Part shown: piece after piece, positions 46,510-55,356 of the stretch | Layout: the number at the start of each line of letters is the position of its first letter | How positions within the stretch are numbered: position 1 is the stretch's first letter | From: Pseudooctadecabacter sp. | GTDB taxonomy: Bacteria > Pseudomonadota > Alphaproteobacteria > Rhodobacterales > Rhodobacteraceae | Assembly (NCBI RefSeq): GCF_020627745.1 | Contig: NZ_JAHDGE010000006.1 | Location: 62,001-126,000, forward strand | Reading direction: 5' to 3' | DNA: 64,000 nt | The notes under the pieces: model-generated | Database searches by the model: none | What the model saw: only the letters and a program-made list of their open reading frames with translations | What the model was told of the DNA's origin: nothing | Position numbers and translations under genes: made by a program

Positions 46510-46597
46510 AGTGATTGCCGGTCGGTTTCGGTTGTCGCGACCATACCTGACAAATTGTTTCGAAAAAGGAAACAATTATACGGGCGAATACAGGGAA

Positions 46598-47266
46598 TTA
46601 GTTGGCGAGTGCGACTTCCGTGGACAGTGTATTCGCCTCGGCCAGTTCGGCCATGGTCACCACCAGAAGGCGTTCCCCCGCAGCGGCACTCAGGGGGTTG
46701 CGATCAAAGCTGAGGACCGACACCGTTGTCAGGCGCCCCTGCACATCCAGAAATCCACGCCATTGCGCGCCGCTGGTGCCTGCAAAGGACGGGCCGGTTG
46801 TATCCTCGAACCGTGCCAGCACACCGGCACGGTCGGTCACGGTCGAAACGGAGGCAATCTTTGCGGGGTCACCATCAGACGACAGGATGGCACGGCCTTG
46901 CTCGGATGCAATAAAGGCCGCGAAGACCTCTTCATTGTCCGTGACGCTGGCCGTATCCGCGTCTCCGAACTGGACAAGGATCAATCCGTCAGGGTTTGGC
47001 ATGACCGCCGCTTCGTCCGACAAAAGGGCACAGCCCGCCAGAACAGCGAACCCGCGCCGTGCGTCGCTGGCGGCTTGGTCAATGCAGTAGCCTTCGGGGC
47101 CGCGCACCCGCACATCCCCACCCAAAAGCGCCAGCGTGCGGATGCCTTCGTTTGTCGCATCGCGGGAGGACCCAAATCCGGCCAACGTGTCGGCCAGACC
47201 TGTCGACATATCCGCACAGCCCGACAGCGCCATCGCGGCGCACATCGCGATCACCCGACCCGGCAT
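46598..47266 (-). CDS. Lipoprotein of unknown function
   Basis: A 222-residue lipid-anchored protein; the lipobox ALSGC places the acylated Cys at residue 17. Conserved-looking blocks are RTLALLGGDVRVRGPEGYCID, RGFAVLAGCALLSDEAAVMPN and GRLTTVSVLSFDRNPLSAAAG. No catalytic motif is visible. The start at 47266 (MPGRVIAMC) lies a few bases from the ilvD stop. I recall similar lipoproteins beside metabolic genes in Rhodobacteraceae but no function. It is transcribed in the same direction as ilvD. Confidence 0.72.
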   Translation of the reverse strand: MPGRVIAMCAAMALSGCADMSTGLADTLAGFGSSRDATNEGIRTLALLGGDVRVRGPEGYCIDQAASDARRGFAVLAGCALLSDEAAVMPNPDGLILVQFGDADTASVTDNEEVFAAFIASEQGRAILSSDGDPAKIASVSTVTDRAGVLARFEDTTGPSFAGTSGAQWRGFLDVQGRLTTVSVLSFDRNPLSAAAGERLLVVTMAELAEANTLSTEVALAN

Positions 47267-47270
47267 CGGA

Positions 47271-49043
47271 TTAGATATCCATGTAGATGTGACGTTCTTC
47301 CTTGGCACCCGGATGCGTCACCGCACCTTTTTGGGCCCCCCCGACCAGCTGGGCGTATTTCCACAGCGCACCCGAGGCATAGATCGTCTCTTTCGGGCCT
47401 TTCCAATCGGCCTTGCGCGCGGCCAGTTCGTCGTCTGTCAGATCGACAGAAAGTTCGCCGGTGACGGCATTGATGGTGATCATATCGCCATGCTGCAACA
47501 GACCGATGGGGCCACAATGCGCGGCCTCTGGCCCGACGTGGCCCACACAGAACCCGCGTGTCGCGCCTGAAAAACGGCCGTCGGTGATCAGCGCCACTTT
47601 CTTGCCCATGCCCTGACCGGACAGGGCCGCCGTCGTCGCCAGCATTTCGCGCATACCCGGCCCGCCAGAGGGGCCTTCGTTGCGGATGACCAGAACTTCA
47701 CCCTCTTTGTATTCGCGCTTTTTGACGGCCTCGAACGCCTCTTCTTCGCTTTCGAACACACGGGCGGGACCGGTGAAAGATTGTTCTTCGGCAGACATTC
47801 CGGCGACCTTCACGATGGCGCCTTCGGGGGCCAGATTGCCCTTAAGGCCGACTACGCCGCCAGTTGCAGTGATCGGGGTCTCGACCGGATAGATGACCTT
47901 GCCGTCGGCGTTACGCTCAATAAGGTCCAGTTCATGCCCGATGCTTTCGCCCGTGGCGGTGATGCAATCCTCATGAACCAGACCGGCCTTGCGCAGCTCG
48001 CGCATGACAACGGGCACGCCGCCGACCTCATACAGGTCTTTGGCCACGTACTGACCGCCCGGTTTCAGGTCGACGAAATAGGGCGTGTCACGGAAGATGT
48101 CGCAGACGTCCATCAGGTCAAAATCAATTCCGGCCTCGTGCGCAATTGCAGGCAGGTGCAGACCGGCGTTGGTTGATCCGCCGGTACAGGCGACCACACG
48201 CGCCGCATTCTCAAGCGACTGACGTGTCACGATATCCCGCGCGCGGATGTTCTTGGCGATCAGGTTCATGACTGCCTCCCCAGACGCCTTGCCGTACTGA
48301 TCGCGGCTTTCGTATGGGGCAGGTGCCGAAGAAGAATTCGGCAATGCCAGACCAATCGCCTCGGACACGCAAGCCATGGTGTTGGCGGTAAACTGGCCAC
48401 CGCAGGCACCGGCCGACGGGCAGGCCACCCGTTCCAACACTTCCAAGGCTTCCTCGGACAAGGTGCCGTTCTGCTGGCGGCCTACGGCCTCAAACATGTC
48501 CTGCACAGTCAGGTCGCGATTGGCGAAATCGGCTGGCACATCAGCACCCGCAGGCGCACGACCCGGCAGGATCGACCCGCCGTAGATAAAGACAGACGGC
48601 GTGTTGAGACGCACCATGGCCATCATCATGCCGGGCAGGGATTTGTCACAGCCTGCGAGACCGACAATCGCGTCATAGGAATGGCCGCGCATGGTCAGTT
48701 CAACCGTGTCGGCAATCGCCTCACGGGACGCAAGCGATGACCGCATCCCTTCGTGGCCCATGGCAATGCCGTCGGTGACGGTGATCGTGGTAAATTCGCG
48801 CGGCGTACCCTTGGCAGTCTTAACGCCCAGCTTCACCGATTGCGCCTGACGGTTGAGGGCGATGTTACACGGTGCAGCTTCGTTCCAGCAGGTGGCGACA
48901 CCCACCAGCGGTTGGTAAATCTCTTCCTCGGTCATACCCATGGCGTAGTAATAGGACCGGTGTGGCGCGCGCGCGGGCCCGATTGTCACGTGACGGCTGG
49001 GCAGATTGGTCTTGTCGGTGCGGTTGTTGTGATCTTTCGCCAT
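47271..49043 (-). CDS. ilvD: Dihydroxy-acid dehydratase
   Basis: Iron-sulfur enzyme of branched-chain amino acid synthesis, turning 2,3-dihydroxy-isovalerate and the methylvalerate analogue into the 2-oxo acids. It has 590 residues. Cluster-ligand cysteines are seen in [24 protein letters not shown] and [37 protein letters not shown] near the C-terminus is the IlvD/Edd active-site block. GGGAGG precedes the ATG. A 12-bp palindrome sits in the leader. A lipoprotein gene follows four bases after the stop. Confidence 0.96.
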   Translation of the reverse strand: MAKDHNNRTDKTNLPSRHVTIGPARAPHRSYYYAMGMTEEEIYQPLVGVATCWNEAAPCNIALNRQAQSVKLGVKTAKGTPREFTTITVTDGIAMGHEGMRSSLASREAIADTVELTMRGHSYDAIVGLAGCDKSLPGMMMAMVRLNTPSVFIYGGSILPGRAPAGADVPADFANRDLTVQDMFEAVGRQQNGTLSEEALEVLERVACPSAGACGGQFTANTMACVSEAIGLALPNSSSAPAPYESRDQYGKASGEAVMNLIAKNIRARDIVTRQSLENAARVVACTGGSTNAGLHLPAIAHEAGIDFDLMDVCDIFRDTPYFVDLKPGGQYVAKDLYEVGGVPVVMRELRKAGLVHEDCITATGESIGHELDLIERNADGKVIYPVETPITATGGVVGLKGNLAPEGAIVKVAGMSAEEQSFTGPARVFESEEEAFEAVKKREYKEGEVLVIRNEGPSGGPGMREMLATTAALSGQGMGKKVALITDGRFSGATRGFCVGHVGPEAAHCGPIGLLQHGDMITINAVTGELSVDLTDDELAARKADWKGPKETIYASGALWKYAQLVGGAQKGAVTHPGAKEERHIYMDI

Positions 49044-49067
49044 GACGGCATCCTCCCAAGGAACAAG

Positions 49068-49079
49068 CGTTGCGCAACG
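49068..49079. promoter_or_regulatory. Perfect 12-bp palindrome in the ilvD leader
   Basis: CGTTGCGCAACG, about 25 bp upstream of the ilvD ATG and between ilvD and the divergent ACT-domain gene. It could be an operator; no regulator is assigned. Confidence 0.4.
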
Positions 49080-49154
49080 GTCTAATTCGGCAAGGCTGTA
49101 GGGACAAGTCGCAAGTGACTTGGCATCGTTGCAGCGACAGGTCAGGGTGATGCG

Positions 49155-49532
49155 ATGCAGCTGTCCTTCACGCCCCTGCCCGACCTGTACGCTATCGTGC
49201 GGCTGCCCGCCGCCTCGCTCACGCCCGCCTGGGTCAAGGGGCCGGGGCTAATCAATGTCACCATGGCCGAAGACGAGGTGTCGATTGTCTGCCCGTCAGA
49301 CCGCGTGCCGCCGTCTGTCAAAGCAGAGCAGGGCTACGCGACCCTGCGTGTCGACACCCTCGCCGCGCTTGACGAACCGGGGGTGGTTATGGCGGCAGTG
49401 GCCCCGATAGCTGCGGCAGGACTGGGCGTCTTTGTCATATCCACCCATCTGCGCGACTACCTGCTGGTCCGGCACGCGACATTGCCAAAGGTGCGTTCCC
49501 TTTTGACGGAAGCCGGCCATGTCGTTGTCTGA
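49155..49532 (+). CDS. ACT-domain protein
   Basis: A 125-residue protein of the small ACT-domain group. It runs [21 protein letters not shown], then [24 protein letters not shown], and closes [21 protein letters not shown], the usual two-ACT layout of this family. Members are thought to sense an amino acid, and one would guess at branched-chain amino acids from the divergent ilvD, which is inference only. AGGGTGA precedes the ATG. The coding end overlaps the CPBP gene by 14 bases. Confidence 0.8.
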   Translation: MQLSFTPLPDLYAIVRLPAASLTPAWVKGPGLINVTMAEDEVSIVCPSDRVPPSVKAEQGYATLRVDTLAALDEPGVVMAAVAPIAAAGLGVFVISTHLRDYLLVRHATLPKVRSLLTEAGHVVV

Positions 49533-50406
49533 CAGCTATCCGGCGATGGTCACCCGTGCGGCGGCATTTCAGGACACCGCGCGCTGGACCTATGTTGTGA
49601 TGGCATCCGTGATCCTTTATTTCGGTTTTGTGCTGCTGGTGGCCCCGGTTCTCACCGTTTGGGCCTACAGTCCGCGGATCACCGAAAATCCCGCCATCGC
49701 CGATGCATTCTATACCGGATCAACCCCGTTGGCCGTGCGCTGGAACCTTGCGCTGTTCGCAGTCTATATCGTGCTACTCTGGGGTGTCCTGCGCCTGCTG
49801 CACCGGATGACGCTTGCCCCGTTGATCGGCCCTCCGGCCGCCGCGCTTCGGGCGGGTGTCATGGTCGCGCTGTGGCTGACACCGCTGTATGTGTTTGCCC
49901 TTGCCCCGTCGATACGGGACCCGTCGGTCATCCAGCAGATGGCTGTTGCAGACTGGATCGGTATCCTGCCCCTGACCCTCCCGTTGATGTTTGTACAAAT
50001 TGGTGCGGAAGAACTGGTCTTTCGCGGCTACCTGCAAAGCCATCTGGCCGCGCTGTCGCATCGACCGGTTGTCTGGATGGTTGTGCCGTCGGTGCTGTTC
50101 GGCCTGATCCACTATGACGGGACGCAACCGGCCTATTCTGCGTGGGCCTACGTCGTCTGGGCCACGGCACTTGGCCTTGTGTGTGCAGATGTCACAGCGC
50201 GGCACGGCAGCCTTGGCCCCGCCCTGGCCATTCATGCTGTCAATAATTTCTTCGCGATATTTGTGCTGGCCGCAGATGACTGGCTTTACGGCGCAGCGCT
50301 TTATGTCTGGCCCACGAACGGCGCACCCTGGGTGCCGTGGGTCCCTTATGAGGCGCTGTTTCTGCTCTGCGTCTGGCTGGCGGCACGATTGGCCCTGCGC
50401 CGCTGA
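49519..50406 (+). CDS. CPBP family intramembrane metalloprotease
   Basis: A 295-residue membrane protein with several hydrophobic helices and the CAAX-protease/bacteriocin-processing (Abi, CPBP) motifs: GAEELVFRGYLQSHL (EE-x3-R), VLFGLIHYDG (second-motif His) and ALAIHAVNNFFAIF (third-motif His and Asn). The active site would be in the membrane. The substrate is unknown. The start codon overlaps the ACT gene out of frame, so expression is coupled to it. Confidence 0.88.
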   Translation: MSLSDSYPAMVTRAAAFQDTARWTYVVMASVILYFGFVLLVAPVLTVWAYSPRITENPAIADAFYTGSTPLAVRWNLALFAVYIVLLWGVLRLLHRMTLAPLIGPPAAALRAGVMVALWLTPLYVFALAPSIRDPSVIQQMAVADWIGILPLTLPLMFVQIGAEELVFRGYLQSHLAALSHRPVVWMVVPSVLFGLIHYDGTQPAYSAWAYVVWATALGLVCADVTARHGSLGPALAIHAVNNFFAIFVLAADDWLYGAALYVWPTNGAPWVPWVPYEALFLLCVWLAARLALRR

Positions 50407-50460
50407 TTGCATTTGGCCCGCTGGCGGCTTATCTGAAAACAACCACCATTCGAGGCCCCC

Positions 50461-51402
50461 ATGAACTGGATTTCCAACTACGTCCGACCGCGCATCAATT
50501 CGATCTTTTCGCGCCGCGAGGTGCCCGAAAACCTGTGGTCGAAATGCAGCGAATGCGGCACGATGCTGTTTCACCGCGAACTGGCTGAAAACCTGAATGT
50601 CTGTACCTCATGTGGTCATCACATGCAGATCAGCCCCCGCGACAGGTTCGCGAATCTGTTTGATGGCGGCGCCTTTTCTGAAGTTGCGGTGCCTGCGCCG
50701 ACGGTTGACCCGCTCAACTTCCGGGATCAGAAACGCTATCCCGACCGTCTGAAAGCCGCCCAGAAACAGACCGACGAAAAAGAGGCGATGTTGGTGGCCA
50801 CCGGCGACATGGGCCGGACACCCATTGTGGCCGCCTGTCAGGATTTCAGCTTTATGGCCGGGTCCATGGGTATGTACGTGGGCAACGCGATCATTGCGGC
50901 CGCTGAAAAGGCGGTCGAACGCCAGTGTCCGCTGATCCTGTTTTCCGCCGCCGGTGGCGCGCGCATGCAGGAGGGCATCCTCAGCCTGATGCAGATGCCG
51001 CGCACCACCGTGGCGATCGAAATGCTGAAAGAGGCGAACCTGCCCTACATCGTGGTCCTGACCCATCCGACCACCGGCGGTGTCACCGCCAGCTACGCCA
51101 TGTTGGGCGATGTGCATATTGCAGAACCCAACGCGCTGATCTGCTTTGCCGGCCCCCGCGTCATCGAACAGACCATCCGCGAGAAACTGCCCGAAGGGTT
51201 CCAAAGAGCGGAATACCTGCTGGATCACGGGATGCTCGACCGCGTCACAGAACGCGGCAAGATGCGCGATGAACTGATCACGATCACCCGCATGCTGATG
51301 AACCTTGATCCGGCTGTCGCGGGCGACTTGCCAGCACCCGCTGAGAAGACCGAGGTCGAGGACATTCTTGAAGCGGCGACAGGCGAAGACACCACCGAAT
51401 GA
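50461..51402 (+). CDS. accD: Acetyl-CoA carboxylase carboxyltransferase beta subunit
   Basis: Carboxyltransferase beta subunit, 313 residues, which with AccA transfers CO2 from biotin to acetyl-CoA to make malonyl-CoA. The N-terminal Zn ribbon reads [20 protein letters not shown] and then CGHH. The crotonase-like core has [38 protein letters not shown] and [24 protein letters not shown] lies a few bases before the ATG. A small membrane gene and folC follow; accD next to folC is a common bacterial arrangement. Confidence 0.96.
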   Translation: MNWISNYVRPRINSIFSRREVPENLWSKCSECGTMLFHRELAENLNVCTSCGHHMQISPRDRFANLFDGGAFSEVAVPAPTVDPLNFRDQKRYPDRLKAAQKQTDEKEAMLVATGDMGRTPIVAACQDFSFMAGSMGMYVGNAIIAAAEKAVERQCPLILFSAAGGARMQEGILSLMQMPRTTVAIEMLKEANLPYIVVLTHPTTGGVTASYAMLGDVHIAEPNALICFAGPRVIEQTIREKLPEGFQRAEYLLDHGMLDRVTERGKMRDELITITRMLMNLDPAVAGDLPAPAEKTEVEDILEAATGEDTTE

Positions 51403-51794
51403 CCGCCCTTTTGATCGGGGCTGGGCTCGGCGCGGTCCTCATCGGTACGCTCTACCGTTTGGGCGCGCTTGAGGACCGCAGCGGCATCGCCGTCTTGCTG
51501 GGCGCCATCGCCCTGTTCTGGCCCGTCTTCGCCTTTCAGGCTGAGGCAGGGACCGCCACGATCATCCTGCACTGCGCCGTCTTTCTGGCCTTCAGTGCGC
51601 TGGCCGCCTACGGCTTCAAGACCAGCGCGACCGTGCTCGCCGCAGGCATCATCGCGCACGGGCTGTTTGACGCCGCAACCTTGCTGACAGGCCACCCCGG
51701 CCCTGTTTGGTGGCCCGCCATGTGCGGCGGACTTGACGTCGTCGCGGGTGCTCTGCTCTTGTTTTTGATCAAAACCCAGCGGATTCCGGCCTGA
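51399..51794 (+). CDS. Small four-helix membrane protein, DUF6010-like
   Basis: A 131-residue, very hydrophobic protein with about four transmembrane segments ([55 protein letters not shown], and the closing [11 protein letters not shown]). [23 protein letters not shown] is the family-specific block and resembles DUF6010 proteins as I recall. Function unknown. It overlaps the accD stop by four bases (ATGA) and precedes folC by about 75 bases, with a dispersed repeat in between. Confidence 0.7.
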   Translation: MTALLIGAGLGAVLIGTLYRLGALEDRSGIAVLLGAIALFWPVFAFQAEAGTATIILHCAVFLAFSALAAYGFKTSATVLAAGIIAHGLFDAATLLTGHPGPVWWPAMCGGLDVVAGALLLFLIKTQRIPA

Positions 51795-51806
51795 CGGGTC
51801 CCCTGT

Positions 51807-51840
51807 TTCATCTGGCCCGAAAAACTCCCCCCGGAGGGCC
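51807..51840. repeat. Dispersed repeat copy B between the membrane gene and folC
   Basis: TTCATCTGGCC-C-GAAAAA followed by CTCCCCCCGGAGGG. It is one base different from copy A in cobN over 32 bases. The palindromic core is centred on the C-run. Confidence 0.75.
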
Positions 51841-51870
51841 GCTTTCCACCCTGCACAAAGGCCCGCCGAG

Positions 51871-53139
51871 ATGCCCCAATCCTCCGACCTGATCCTTGAA
51901 CGCATGATGGCGCTGCATCCCAAGGTGATTGACCTGACACTGGACCGCATGTGGCGGCTGCTGGGCGCTTTGGGCAACCCGCAGGACCGTCTGCCGCCTG
52001 TCATTCACATTGCGGGCACCAATGGCAAAGGCAGCACGCAGGCCATGATCCGCGCAGGGCTTGAGGCGACGGGCGCCAAGGTCCACGCCTATACGTCCCC
52101 CCATCTGGCGCGGTTTCATGAACGCATCCGGCTGGCAGGCACGCTGATTACCGAAGAGGCGCTGACCGAAGCGCTCGACCGCTGCTATGCCGCCAATGAC
52201 GGCCAGGACATCACCTATTTTGAAATTACCACCTGCGCCGCCCTTCTGGCCTTTGCCGAGACACCTGCTGACTACACCCTGCTTGAGGTGGGCTTGGGCG
52301 GGCGGCTGGATGCCACGAACGTCATGACACCCCGTTTGTCGATTATCACACCGGTCGATCTGGACCACCAACAATTCCTAGGTGATACCCTGGCTGAAAT
52401 TGCAGGCGAAAAGGCGGGGATTATCAAACGTGGCGTGCCCGTGATCGTTGGTCCGCAACAAGATGACGCGATGGATGTGATTGAACGCAAAGCCCTGCGC
52501 GAAAGCGCGCCGGTGCTGGCCTATGGCCAACAGTTTCACGTCACCCGCGAACATGACCGGCTGGTCTATCAGGACGAAACCCGCCTTCTTGATCTGTCCC
52601 TGCCCGCCCTGCCCGGCCCCCACCAAATCCAGAACGCGGGCGCTGTTCTGGCCGCGCTGACCCACCTTGGCGCGGATGAGGCCGCATGTGAGGCCGCGAT
52701 GACGCAGGCCGAATGGCCTGCGCGGATGCAGCGGATCACGTCAGGCCCCCTCGTGGATCGGTACAGCGCGGCGGAAATCTGGCTTGATGGGGGTCACAAC
52801 CCCGCCGCAGGTCATGCGATTGCCGCGACGCTTGCGACGCTTCCCGAAAGGCCGACGCATCTGATCTGCGGGATGCTTAACACCAAGGACGTCACGGGGT
52901 TCATGGTGCCGTTGCAGCCCCACGCGGCGTCCCTCACCGCCGTGTCGATCCCCGGTGAGAAGAACACGCTGCCTGCCGAAGACACCGCCGACGCCGCCGC
53001 CAAGGCTGGCATTCCTGCCCAAACCGCGTCCGATCTTTATGCGGCCCTTGATGCGATCACCGCACAGACGCCCAATGCGCGCATCCTGATCTGCGGGTCG
53101 CTGTACTTTGCGGGCCATGTCATTCGGGAAAACACATGA
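51871..53139 (+). CDS. folC: Dihydrofolate synthase / folylpolyglutamate synthase
   Basis: Mur-ligase-like ATP enzyme, 422 residues, which adds glutamate to dihydropteroate and then extends folate polyglutamates. IAGTNGKGSTQAMIRAGLEATG is the P-loop, YTSPHLARFHERIRLAG follows, and EVGLGGRLDATNVMTP is the diagnostic folate-binding block. WLDGGHNPAAGHAIAATL is the C-terminal domain junction. The weak GCCGAG ribosome site is near the ATG. It overlaps the next secreted-protein gene by ATGA. Confidence 0.95.
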   Translation: MPQSSDLILERMMALHPKVIDLTLDRMWRLLGALGNPQDRLPPVIHIAGTNGKGSTQAMIRAGLEATGAKVHAYTSPHLARFHERIRLAGTLITEEALTEALDRCYAANDGQDITYFEITTCAALLAFAETPADYTLLEVGLGGRLDATNVMTPRLSIITPVDLDHQQFLGDTLAEIAGEKAGIIKRGVPVIVGPQQDDAMDVIERKALRESAPVLAYGQQFHVTREHDRLVYQDETRLLDLSLPALPGPHQIQNAGAVLAALTHLGADEAACEAAMTQAEWPARMQRITSGPLVDRYSAAEIWLDGGHNPAAGHAIAATLATLPERPTHLICGMLNTKDVTGFMVPLQPHAASLTAVSIPGEKNTLPAEDTADAAAKAGIPAQTASDLYAALDAITAQTPNARILICGSLYFAGHVIRENT

Positions 53140-53675
53140 TCCGCACAGCCGCCTTTGTTGCCGCCCTCGCGCTGCCGGCGCAGGCCGCCGATTTCGAATT
53201 CTGCTGGGAAGGTGACAACGGCTACCGGATGGAAGGGTTCATGACGGTCCCCGATGCGCTGATGGACCGCGCATTGATCACCCATGACGATGTCAGCGCC
53301 TTTTTCATTCAAGGGTTCAAGGACGACGTGCCATTGGGCGCGTGGGATCTGTCGCAGTTGACACCGCAGACGTCATGGAACCTCAGCTTTGATCCACGCG
53401 GCATGGTGTTTCCCACAGGCGGGATGCACGACAGCCCCAAGGGACAGGCATGGAACGCAGGGGGTGGTGCCGATGATTGCGGCGATCCGGGGTTCGGGTT
53501 CAATTCCGGCACCAACGCACAGGACCTTTGCGTCAATAATGTCTGGCGCACCGACAGCATGATTTCGCGCTACACCCGATTTCCAGTGTTTGAGGCAGGC
53601 ACGACCGTGTTGGATTGTGGCGGCACCGCACTGCTTAGCGGTCTGCCAGAGGTTCGGCCCGCCGCCCTTCAATAG
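53136..53675 (+). CDS. Secreted protein of unknown function
   Basis: A 179-residue protein with a signal peptide (MIRTAAFVAALALPAQAA). The mature chain has several cysteines (FEFCWEGDNGYR, DDCGDPG, QDLCVNN, VLDCGG). WNLSFDPRGMVFPTGGMHDSPKGQAW and GGGADDCGDPGFGFNSG look like a beta-sandwich with calcium-like loops, but I recognise no family. Its ATG overlaps the folC stop. The strong hairpin terminator immediately downstream closes the accD-folC transcript. Confidence 0.72.
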   Translation: MIRTAAFVAALALPAQAADFEFCWEGDNGYRMEGFMTVPDALMDRALITHDDVSAFFIQGFKDDVPLGAWDLSQLTPQTSWNLSFDPRGMVFPTGGMHDSPKGQAWNAGGGADDCGDPGFGFNSGTNAQDLCVNNVWRTDSMISRYTRFPVFEAGTTVLDCGGTALLSGLPEVRPAALQ

Positions 53676-53686
53676 CCCCCATTCTC

Positions 53687-53714
53687 AAAAAAACGAATCA
53701 CCAGATTCGTTTTT
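53687..53714. terminator. Bidirectional-type terminator hairpin
   Basis: ACGAATC (53693-53699) pairs perfectly with GATTCGT (53704-53710) around ACCA, flanked by an A-run (53687-53693) and a T-run (to 53714). It closes the folC transcript just before a new promoter. Confidence 0.88.
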
Positions 53715-53717
53715 CCT

Positions 53718-53746
53718 TTGACGAGTGATTCGCAAACGCTCTATAT
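53718..53746 (+). promoter_or_regulatory. Putative sigma-70-type promoter of the rhodanese-like operon
   Basis: TTGACG (53718-53723) followed by a 17-bp spacer and CTATAT (53741-53746), starting four bases after the previous terminator and about 80 bp before the first rhodanese-like gene. The -10 is imperfect. Confidence 0.5.
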
Positions 53747-53825
53747 CTTGTTTTTAAGTCTATTTGAGCGTTGGCCTGTCAGCCGAACCACCACATATTG
53801 CGCTCATGTCGTTGGGGGACGAGGG

Positions 53826-54440
53826 ATGAAACACGCAATTTCGGCGTGCATTTTCACAGGACTGACAACCACCGCCCTGGCGCAATCCCTTCCCGTGACC
53901 GAGGATGCGGTTTTCTTGTTCAATGGTCAGGAAATCACGATTTCCCGCTCGGCGACCCTGCCCGACACCAGTTTCGACGTCGTCAGCCGTGCCTTGTCGG
54001 AGTGTGTGCAACCGTGTTTGTCGCCCATGACGGCCGCGCAAAATGTGGCCACAGTGGGTGAGCTGGATGTGATCAATTTCATGTCCACCGCCATCGAAGA
54101 GGGCCACGGCCTTCTGGTGGATGCGCGCCTGCCCGATGCGCGCGCCGCGGCACACATCCCGGCGTCAGTGAACATTCCGGCCGCGACGGTGGCCGAAACC
54201 AACCCGTTCCGCGACGAAATCCTGATGGCGCTGGGTGCAGACCACTATCAAGGCATCTTCAACTTCGATGGCGCGATGGACCTGATCATTTTTGACGATG
54301 GACCCGCGACACAAGACGCCCCGACTTTCATCACCGACATGCTGGCTGCGGGGTATCCGCCCGAAAAGATCAGCTACTACCGGGGCGGGATGCAGGTCTG
54401 GACGACTTTGGGACTGACAACAGCAGGGACCGCGCAATGA
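53826..54440 (+). CDS. Secreted rhodanese-fold protein lacking the catalytic Cys, copy 1
   Basis: A 204-residue exported protein. The signal peptide MKHAISACIFTGLTTTALAQ is followed by a short beta domain and a C-V-Q-P-C pair (Cys60, Cys64). Then comes a rhodanese domain: LLVDARLPDARAAAHIPASV opens it and YYRGGMQVWTTLGL closes it. The loop that carries the catalytic cysteine in rhodaneses reads F-D-D-G-P-A-T-Q (156-163), so the cysteine is replaced and sulfur transfer from that position is unlikely. The start at 53826 is taken from the signal peptide. The next gene encodes a close paralogue. Confidence 0.85.
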   Translation: MKHAISACIFTGLTTTALAQSLPVTEDAVFLFNGQEITISRSATLPDTSFDVVSRALSECVQPCLSPMTAAQNVATVGELDVINFMSTAIEEGHGLLVDARLPDARAAAHIPASVNIPAATVAETNPFRDEILMALGADHYQGIFNFDGAMDLIIFDDGPATQDAPTFITDMLAAGYPPEKISYYRGGMQVWTTLGLTTAGTAQ

Positions 54441-54541
54441 CCCTCACGCGCGCGTTCCTCTCCTTTACGTGCGCACTGCCGTCGCACTAAGGGCACATGA
54501 TTTGGCGCAGCCGTGCGCCATACGATCTTGGCAGGGCGGGG

Positions 54542-54562
54542 GGGCGAGCCTTGGGCTCGTCC
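54542..54562 (+). terminator. Hairpin between the two rhodanese-like genes
   Basis: GGGCGAGCC pairs with GGCTCGTCC (one G-T pair) around TTG, followed by TTCTGTTTC. It is a candidate attenuator or terminator between the paralogues, in the 256-base gap 54441-54696, where no other gene is seen. A second perfect hairpin, TGGCGCA-GCCG-TGCGCCA, lies near 54513-54530. Confidence 0.5.
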
Positions 54563-54696
54563 TTCTGTTTCAACAGGCAACGGTGGCCGCTATGGGGCGC
54601 GTCCGGACCACCGCAGAAAAGTTTAAGGCGCGCCCCACGAGATACCAAAGGCCGAATGGCCAAACGTGCAACGTCACGATCAGAGGAAAGGGCAAG

Positions 54697-55335
54697 ATGG
54701 GACAGTTTATCAAAGCGGCAGCTTGCGCTGGTCTGATGGTCGTGGCCCCACCGGTTTTGGCACAGGACGTGAGGATCACGACCTTCAAACAATCCAGCAC
54801 ATTCAGCCTGAATGGCGAAAGCTACACGGTGTTCCGCAACCCCGATGTGAACGCTGTGATTACGGGCGATTTTGCACGCACATCACGCCCCTGCCCGACC
54901 GATTGTATCCAGCCAATGGTTGCTGCCACGGGTGTGGCGACGTTGGGTGAACTCGAGGTTCTGGCGTTTCTGGAAACCACCGTCACCGACGGGCGGGGCC
55001 TGCTGGTTGATGCCCGTGCCCCCGAAGACTACGCCACAGGGGCCATCCCGGGTTCAGTGAACATCCCCACGCTGACCCTGTCCGAAACAAACCGCTTTCG
55101 CAAAGACATCCTGCGCGCCTTGGGGGCGTCGGACCGGTCAGACGGGTCACTGGACTTTTCCAACGCCATGGACCTTGCGTTCTACAGCGGCGGGACCTGG
55201 TCGGCGGATGCACCCGACGCCATCACCCAACTTATCGAGGCAGGCTATCCGGCCTCAAAACTGTTTTATTATCGCGGCGGAATGCAGGCGTGGCTGTCTG
55301 TCGGCCTGTCGATCCTTTTGTCGCCCAACGGCTAA
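54697..55335 (+). CDS. Secreted rhodanese-fold protein lacking the catalytic Cys, copy 2
   Basis: A 212-residue paralogue of the preceding protein with the same plan. The signal peptide ends ...PPVLAQ at about residue 23, the cysteine pair is C-P-T-D-C (Cys66, Cys70), and the rhodanese domain runs from LLVDARAPEDYATGAIPGSV to YYRGGMQAWLSVGL. The catalytic loop reads F-Y-S-G-G-T-W-S (162-169): Ser stands where Cys is expected. The two copies align well from the cysteine pair to the end. The start at 54697 follows AGAGGAAAG. The LysM gene begins 22 bases after the stop. Confidence 0.85.
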   Translation: MGQFIKAAACAGLMVVAPPVLAQDVRITTFKQSSTFSLNGESYTVFRNPDVNAVITGDFARTSRPCPTDCIQPMVAATGVATLGELEVLAFLETTVTDGRGLLVDARAPEDYATGAIPGSVNIPTLTLSETNRFRKDILRALGASDRSDGSLDFSNAMDLAFYSGGTWSADAPDAITQLIEAGYPASKLFYYRGGMQAWLSVGLSILLSPNG

Positions 55336-55356
55336 CGCACTGAAAGTACCTGACCC

